9,647 nt of DNA, taken from the NCBI GenBank assembly GCA_003136335.1, contig PLEA01000568.1, positions 1 to 9,647 on the forward strand. Reading direction: 5' to 3'. The notes beneath the pieces were generated by a model. The model searched no databases, was not told the DNA's origin, and was given only the letters and a program-made list of their open reading frames with translations. The position numbers were made by a program, and so were the translations under genes. The DNA is from Acidobacteriaceae bacterium. Lineage in GTDB: Bacteria; Acidobacteriota; Terriglobia; Terriglobales; SbA1. Shown here in pieces: positions 5,880-9,647 of this stretch. Within the stretch, counting starts at the first letter, position 1. Each line of letters begins with the position of its first letter.

Positions 5880-7205
5880 TTATCGCCCCTGCGCGTACCA
5901 GATCGACCCCGGGGCCTTGTAATTGCTGCCTTCGCCCCAGACCGCGTGCGTCGCACCGTCGCTGTCAATCGCAAGGCTGAAGTAGTCTCCGAACGGAAAG
6001 CGGAAGCCGCCAGGCAGAATGTAGTCGTAGCCCCGCGCGGGCCCGGAAAGCTGGCTCTCGGCGTTCCATGTGGCGCCGCCATTGGTTGAACTGCGGTAGT
6101 AGGTGTTCCACAAGGGGCGATTAAGATGGCCCACTTCCGTTACTCTCGCATCCATCCACGCGACGCGAACATCGCCCGATGCGCCCGCAACCAGCGCAGG
6201 AAATGAATGCTCGATGCCTGGCGCCGCATTGGACACATTTGCCCGCTCGGCCCAGTTCGCTCCCCCAGAGGTCGAAGACGAAAAGTAAATGCGCTCCGGC
6301 CCTCCGTTCGCGGTGCCGGCGTTCCAGACGGCGTAGAGCGCGCCTGCAGTATCCGAGGCCAGCGCGATCTGCGGCCCCAGATAACCGGTTTCACAGCTTT
6401 GCGCTTCACAGTCCGGAGGTGCGCTCGACAGATCCAGCAGCAACGTGCTCCACGTGCGTCCACCATCGGCCGAGCGGCTCACCAAAACGCTGACCGGGCG
6501 TGTCGGCATTTCGTGGCGAGCATAGGCGGTCCAGCCGAAGAAAACGTTCCCTGTCGGATCGACTGTGGCTCCGCCCGCCAGCGACGATCCGGGCGCAGCG
6601 TTGGGATTCACTTGTGCCTCGGCGAAGGTCTGTCCCGCATCATGCGAGGCAGCCACAAAGAATCTTTCTTCGCGGTTGAAGCCGACGTAAACGTCCGTCC
6701 CGCGTACCGCCAACACCGGCCGGTCGGCTTCTTCCTGCCCACGCTCCGCCCACGAAAACGACCAGGTTCGGCCAAAGTCGAGCGACCGGGCAACAATAAT
6801 GTCGCGCTTGTTGTTCTGCATCCATGACGCATACACCGTCTGCCGGTCCACCGGATCGACCACGATTTGCGGATCAAATTGCCCGGTTGGGAAAGGAAGC
6901 AGCGCGCGCGAAGCCTGCCAGGAGAGTCCATTGTCACCGCTGACCAGCAGGGCGACGCTCGGGGCCGTACACGTCGGACAATCCGGAACGGCTCCATACT
7001 GCGGATAGAGAACATAGACGTGCCCGTGGCCATCGGCGGCGATGGCGGGTTCCCATTGATCCCCCGTGCGGTAGCCGAGGCGCAGCTGCGGCGTGAATCC
7101 AGTGACCGCCAGGGCCGCAGTGGCGGTGAAAACCAACAAAACCAGAAGCGCCAGCTTCTGTATAGTTCTTTGCCCGATCTGGAAGTGGCTGGTCGACAAA
7201 AACAC
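5880..7205 (-). CDS. Secreted Asp-box (BNR/sialidase-like) beta-propeller protein
   Basis: The 441-aa product starts at GTG 7203-7205, supported by AGGAG 9 bp upstream. Residues 1-33 are a signal peptide (LALLVLLVFTATAALA, cut after A-L-A). Six Asp-box-like motifs (S-x-D-x-G-x-T-W) are spread through the chain: SGDNGLSW (89-96), SLDFGRTW (141-148), SHDAGQTF (187-194), SADGGRTW (245-252), STSGGANW (311-318) and STNGGATW (373-380). Their 46-66 residue spacing matches a six-bladed propeller of the sialidase/exo-alpha-sialidase superfamily. Two of the six lack the Asp. Cysteines occur as C76/C79 and C266/C271 and could form disulphides. Asp boxes mark the fold, not the activity, and I could not identify the arginine triad and Tyr/Glu pair of true sialidases, so an enzymatic name is not justified. 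It is exported; it may be a glycan-binding or envelope protein. It is divergent from msrA and convergent with pyrD. Confidence 0.82.
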   Translation of the reverse strand: MFLSTSHFQIGQRTIQKLALLVLLVFTATAALAVTGFTPQLRLGYRTGDQWEPAIAADGHGHVYVLYPQYGAVPDCPTCTAPSVALLVSGDNGLSWQASRALLPFPTGQFDPQIVVDPVDRQTVYASWMQNNKRDIIVARSLDFGRTWSFSWAERGQEEADRPVLAVRGTDVYVGFNREERFFVAASHDAGQTFAEAQVNPNAAPGSSLAGGATVDPTGNVFFGWTAYARHEMPTRPVSVLVSRSADGGRTWSTLLLDLSSAPPDCEAQSCETGYLGPQIALASDTAGALYAVWNAGTANGGPERIYFSSSTSGGANWAERANVSNAAPGIEHSFPALVAGASGDVRVAWMDARVTEVGHLNRPLWNTYYRSSTNGGATWNAESQLSGPARGYDYILPGGFRFPFGDYFSLAIDSDGATHAVWGEGSNYKAPGSIWYAQGR

Positions 7206-7214
7206 GAAACTTAA

Positions 7215-7219
7215 CTCCT
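7215..7219 (-). promoter_or_regulatory. Ribosome-binding site of the propeller gene
   Basis: On the minus strand AGGAG lies 9 bp before the GTG at 7205. It is the main reason for choosing this GTG as the start, which also yields a complete signal peptide. Confidence 0.65.
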
Positions 7220-7381
7220 GGCGAACCCTTCCCGGACTTTATCGTGATTCCGGCAAGAGCGTCAATTACCCAAGGTCATCTGCCTACGGGGGTTCGTCGG
7301 CTTCGTTACAAACCTGTGACTTTCTTGGCGTTCGCTCATCCAATGAGGGAGAATAGAAAACCGAACCCAATCGTTCCGTTC

Positions 7382-7387
7382 GGGGAG
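7382..7387 (+). promoter_or_regulatory. Ribosome-binding site of msrA
   Basis: GGGGAG lies 8 bp before the msrA ATG (7396). Its first two bases belong to a short potential hairpin, CCGAAC (7361-7366) with GTTCGG (7378-7383), which could partly mask it; the stem is only 6 bp. Confidence 0.6.
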
Positions 7388-7395
7388 CAATCGCA

Positions 7396-7875
7396 ATGGA
7401 AAAGGCCACATTCGCAGCAGGATGTTTTTGGGGAGTCGAAGCCACCTTCCGGCAGATGCCGGGAGTCCTTTCAACCCGGGTAGGCTACATCGGCGGCAAG
7501 ACTGAGAACCCGACGTATAAAGAAGTCTGCACCGATCGCACCGGCCACGCCGAAGCCGTGGAAGTCGAGTTCGATCCCGCCAAAGTTCCCTATGCCGATC
7601 TGCTAAAGGTTTTCTGGGAGAACCACGATCCCACGCAGGTGAATCGCCAGGGCCCAGACTGGGGCTCGCAGTACCGCTCCGCAATTTTCTTCCATTCGCC
7701 CGAGCAGCAAGCGCAAGCCCAGGCCTCGAAAGAATCGCTCGAGAAGGCTCACCGTTACTCGAAGCCGATCGCAACCCAGATCGTTCCAGCCGTCACATTT
7801 TATCCGGCAGAGGATTACCACCAGCAGTATCTGGAAAAGCGTGGCCTCTCAAGCTGCCACATCAGTACGTCGTAG
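7396..7875 (+). CDS. msrA: Peptide methionine-(S)-sulfoxide reductase MsrA
   Basis: MsrA reduces the S epimer of methionine sulfoxide in proteins, with thioredoxin recycling the enzyme. The 159-aa protein is the compact single-domain form, with no signal peptide, so it should be cytosolic. The catalytic motif GCFWGVE places the nucleophile at C10. Other family marks are [13 protein letters not shown] (residues 49-61, catalytic Glu E53), [20 protein letters not shown] (73-92) and QYRSAIFF with Y93. C154 in the tail GLSSCHIS is the likely resolving cysteine; C45 is also a commonly conserved position in short MsrAs. A good GGGGAG site supports the ATG. No msrB follows; the next gene, map, is on the opposite strand. 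The TAG forms the left edge of a hairpin that may end the message. Confidence 0.96.
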   Translation: MEKATFAAGCFWGVEATFRQMPGVLSTRVGYIGGKTENPTYKEVCTDRTGHAEAVEVEFDPAKVPYADLLKVFWENHDPTQVNRQGPDWGSQYRSAIFFHSPEQQAQAQASKESLEKAHRYSKPIATQIVPAVTFYPAEDYHQQYLEKRGLSSCHISTS

Positions 7876-7899
7876 AGACGTTGCTTGCAACGTCTTCTC
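7873..7899. repeat. Palindromic hairpin between msrA and map
   Basis: AGACGTTGC (7876-7884) and GCAACGTCT (7887-7895) form a perfect 9-bp stem with a 2-nt gap. The left flank GTAG contains the msrA stop codon; the right flank TCTC is no longer complementary. Lying between two convergent genes, it could act as a stop or mRNA 3'-end structure for both strands, but no T-run follows on either side, so a classical intrinsic terminator is not supported. The symmetric GTAGAGACGTTGC / GCAACGTCTCTAC palindrome is a dispersed short repeat I remember from cyanobacterial and other genomes; here the outer right arm has decayed. Confidence 0.7.
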
Positions 7900-7910
7900 G
7901 CCGCGGAACT

Positions 7911-8654
7911 CTAGGCCGCAGTCAGAAGGATGGGCGCCCCTTTCGTGATCACGAGGGTATGTTCGTAATGCGCCGAAGGCCTGTGATCCGCCGTAACAAT
8001 CGTCCATTTATCCGGAGCGACGAATGTCCTGCCCGATCCCGCCGCAATAATCGGTTCGACGGTAATCACTAAGCCTTCGGTGAGAATTTGATTCGCTCCC
8101 GGATCAGGAAAGTTGGGCACCCGAGGTTCTTCATGGATGGTGCGGCCAATGCCATGTCCAGCCAGCTCGCGAATCACAGAGAAGCCGCTGCGCCGGACCT
8201 CGCGTTCCACGGCGTGTCCAATCTCCCAAACCCGAAAGCCGGCGCGCGCCACCAGCATGGCCTTTGCGAAAGCACGCTCCGCGCACGCCACCAGGTTTCG
8301 ACTCTCCTCTGTCACTTTACCCACCGGAACGGTCAAAGCGGCGTCCGCCATAAATCCATCTTTCTCGACGGTGACATCGAGCTTGATCAGATCGCCTGAC
8401 TGCAGCGCTCGGCTGCCGGGAATCCCATGGACGGCCTCATCGTTGAGACTGATGCAGCTCACGCCGGGAAATCCATACACCAGCGCTGGGGCGGATTGTG
8501 CTCCATGCTGCCGCATCACGCCCGCGCCCACTTCGTCGAGTTCAGCGGTGGTAATTCCCGGGCGCACTTCGCCCCTCATTGCTTTCAGCATGAAGCGAAC
8601 CACTGCGCCCGCGGCGCGCATTCCCGCGAGTTCCTCCGGTTCATTGATGGACAC
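7911..8654 (-). CDS. map: Methionine aminopeptidase, type I
   Basis: The enzyme removes the initiator methionine from nascent proteins in the cytosol, using two divalent metals. The 247-aa length and pita-bread fold without a zinc-finger extension fit type Ia. The five metal ligands are all present: D93 (KLDVTVEKDG), D104 (GFMADAALTV), H167 (LAGHGIG), E200 (ITVEPI) and E231 (HYEHT). H76 in NDEAVHGIPG is the conserved substrate-contact histidine. The residue before D104 is Ala instead of the usual Gly. The start is GTG (8652-8654), chosen because GAGGTGATC, a strong anti-Shine-Dalgarno match, lies directly upstream and the N-terminus matches the family. The four-TM gene ends 40 bp upstream on the same strand, so the two may be cotranscribed. 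In many bacteria map lies in the secY/adk/infA ribosomal region; here it does not. Confidence 0.96.
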   Translation of the reverse strand: MSINEPEELAGMRAAGAVVRFMLKAMRGEVRPGITTAELDEVGAGVMRQHGAQSAPALVYGFPGVSCISLNDEAVHGIPGSRALQSGDLIKLDVTVEKDGFMADAALTVPVGKVTEESRNLVACAERAFAKAMLVARAGFRVWEIGHAVEREVRRSGFSVIRELAGHGIGRTIHEEPRVPNFPDPGANQILTEGLVITVEPIIAAGSGRTFVAPDKWTIVTADHRPSAHYEHTLVITKGAPILLTAA

Positions 8655-8655
8655 G

Positions 8656-8664
8656 GATCACCTC
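8656..8664 (-). promoter_or_regulatory. Strong ribosome-binding site of map
   Basis: The minus strand reads GAGGTGATC, nine bases complementary to the 16S 3' end, just before the GTG start at 8654. The last four bases of a tiny reading frame (8658-8675) ending in TGA overlap it. Confidence 0.7.
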
Positions 8665-8694
8665 AGAAACATCATATCTCCGGCGGCGCGAAAA

Positions 8695-9105
8695 TCAGGC
8701 ACTCGCCGGTCGTTTCGGCTGGAAGAACCAGAGCAAAACGAAGCCGCCCAGGTAGTAGGGCACGCTCGCCTGCCCGGGACTCCCCCGAAAGCGCAAAATC
8801 AGACCGAACAAGGCCAGCGTCTCGCACAAGACATAAGTCGCAATGTAGCCCGTTCTCCAGTGATTGAGACTGAGGCTGTCCTCGGGCCGAGTCGCCAAGC
8901 TCTCCCCTGCCTGCAACACGAGTGTCCGCCGCACCACGAAGATCACTCCGACGATCGCCACGCCTAAGGTGGCAAGTAAGTAGCTGAGAGTCGCATCGAC
9001 ACCCCGCGAAACCGGGCCCACGACTTCACCCACGATCCCGCAGAGCGCGATGCTGGCCAGCATCGACCACTGCACCGCTCGCAGTGTCTTGAGAGCTCTG
9101 AGCAT
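8695..9105 (-). CDS. Four-TM inner-membrane protein of unknown function
   Basis: I do not recognise this 136-aa protein. It has four predicted membrane helices: about residues 12-31 (start VQWSMLASIALCGIVG), 38-58 (ATLSYLLATLGVAIVGVIF), 86-105 (GYIATYVLCETLALFGLILR) and 114-128 (SVPYYLGGFVLLWFF). The charged stretch between helices 2 and 3 (residues 59-84) includes RRTLVLQAGE and RPEDSLSL and should be cytoplasmic or periplasmic by loop length; the end QPKRPAS is basic, suggesting both ends inside. C94 and E95 in the third helix (VLCETLALFG) are unusual polar residues within a membrane segment. The ATG is 13 bp after a GGAG on the coding strand, a rather long spacing. It lies immediately upstream of map, with a 40-bp gap. 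Confidence 0.72.
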   Translation of the reverse strand: MLRALKTLRAVQWSMLASIALCGIVGEVVGPVSRGVDATLSYLLATLGVAIVGVIFVVRRTLVLQAGESLATRPEDSLSLNHWRTGYIATYVLCETLALFGLILRFRGSPGQASVPYYLGGFVLLWFFQPKRPASA

Positions 9106-9187
9106 GGAAAGGTATTTTCTCCGAACTGTGCGAGGATTGCAGCGATTCTACGGCGGAATCTCTCCGAGGAAAATGTTTTTCTGTGTC

Positions 9188-9647
9188 TTAGTGATGACGA
9201 TGGTTTGACCGCCCGGGCCGCATCCGCAGAAATATCTGGAAGGAAACGGGATGGTCGCCGTAGGCCAAATCAAGGGCGGCTGGCTTGGAGTAGAAGGTCA
9301 CGTCCGCTCCCATTCCTAGTTGCCATGCGTCGTCGTGAATTAAATCGTGCACGCCGCCAAACGTGTGCGCCCCGATTCGATAAGCAGGATGCACCGGCGC
9401 CTGCGGAAAGAGTTCGTCCTTATCGACTAGCTCCAGCCGTGAGAAAACATAGTTTCGTTGGCGGAAATTCAGAGTCGATTCCAGCAGATAGCTGTTCAGG
9501 TTCGTCTCGGTCGCGATTTTGTGCACGCGTCCCCAGATCAGCGTTGTCGCCCATTTCCCTGCCGTCAGCGGCCGGTTGTATTAGATGGAGGCGGTTTGCC
9601 GCCACTGGCAGCCCGGCTCCAGCGCCTCGGGATGTTCCAGTCGTCCA
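9188..9647 (-). pseudogene. 3' part of a beta-barrel-like gene, interrupted by in-frame TAA
   Basis: The reading frame ending at TAA 9188-9190 can be followed upstream to the window edge, but an in-frame TAA occurs at 9581-9583. On both sides the frame codes a coherent protein: before the stop it reads GRLEHPEALEPGCQWRQTAS and Ile, and after it YNRPLTAGKWATTLIWGR, leading into VHKIATETNLNSYLLES. Only the GTG at 9526 could start the remaining 112 residues, and it has no Shine-Dalgarno sequence. The sequence has alternating aromatic/hydrophobic strand-like segments (NYVFSRLELV, FGGVHDLIHD, SFQIFLRMRP) and a His-rich end (NHRHH). From memory it resembles large acidobacterial outer-membrane-like proteins where this site reads A-S-[IV]-x-Y-N-[RK]-P-[LF]. 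Most of the gene lies outside the window, so it may be a pseudogene or a genuine split; a sequencing error also remains possible. Confidence 0.65.

Noticed and set aside
8113..8967. Plus-strand open frame of 284 codons across map and the four-TM gene
   Set aside because: It runs antisense to both genes and its composition (Ser/Arg/Pro-rich) is typical of a shadow frame.
9106..9187. Terminator or hairpin between the interrupted gene and the four-TM gene
   Set aside because: GATTC and GAATC make only a 5-bp stem, and the T-rich stretch near 9174 is not placed after it in the direction of transcription.

Overview
The window is a compact, moderately GC-rich bacterial chromosome segment of mostly housekeeping genes. 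Protein style suggests an Acidobacteriota (Terriglobia/Koribacter-like) chromosome: the LolA-like and one-TM proteins behind serS, the PafA-type phosphatase fused by overlap to pyrD, the right-edge repeat-rich outer-membrane-like protein, and heptad and inverted repeats between genes. This assignment is inference from remembered sequence resemblance; no search was run.

Layout. Left block (65-3000, all minus strand): serS is transcribed leftwards, followed by a short one-TM protein, a secreted LolA-like protein and a 71-aa orphan. The serS/one-TM spacer is a degenerate 7-bp repeat tract that runs into the end of serS. The 277-bp divergent spacer 3001-3277 contains a roughly 123-bp imperfect inverted repeat. 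Middle block (3278-5856, plus strand): a secreted PafA-type alkaline phosphatase overlaps by 4 bp (ATGA) with a class 1B-like dihydroorotate dehydrogenase gene, pyrD. Facing it with only 23 bp between is a secreted six-Asp-box propeller protein (5880-7205, minus). A 190-bp divergent spacer separates that gene from msrA (7396-7875, plus), which converges on a type I methionine aminopeptidase gene (7911-8654, minus). The stop codon of msrA lies at the edge of a near-perfect hairpin. Upstream of map in the same orientation are a four-TM protein (8695-9105) and, at the right edge, the 3' part of a beta-strand-rich gene interrupted by an in-frame TAA.

How the genes relate: serS, map and pyrD are core translation, N-terminal processing and pyrimidine synthesis genes; msrA repairs oxidised methionine. 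The phosphatase, the LolA-like protein, the propeller and the right-edge protein all carry or imply export signals and act in the envelope. The only visible translational coupling is phosphatase-pyrD. No tRNA, rRNA, CRISPR array, transposase, phage or defence genes were seen. I found no convincing new multi-gene system; the points most worth checking are the interrupted right-edge gene, the heptad tract, the inverted-repeat element, the msrA/map hairpin and the pyrD gene without a visible pyrK.
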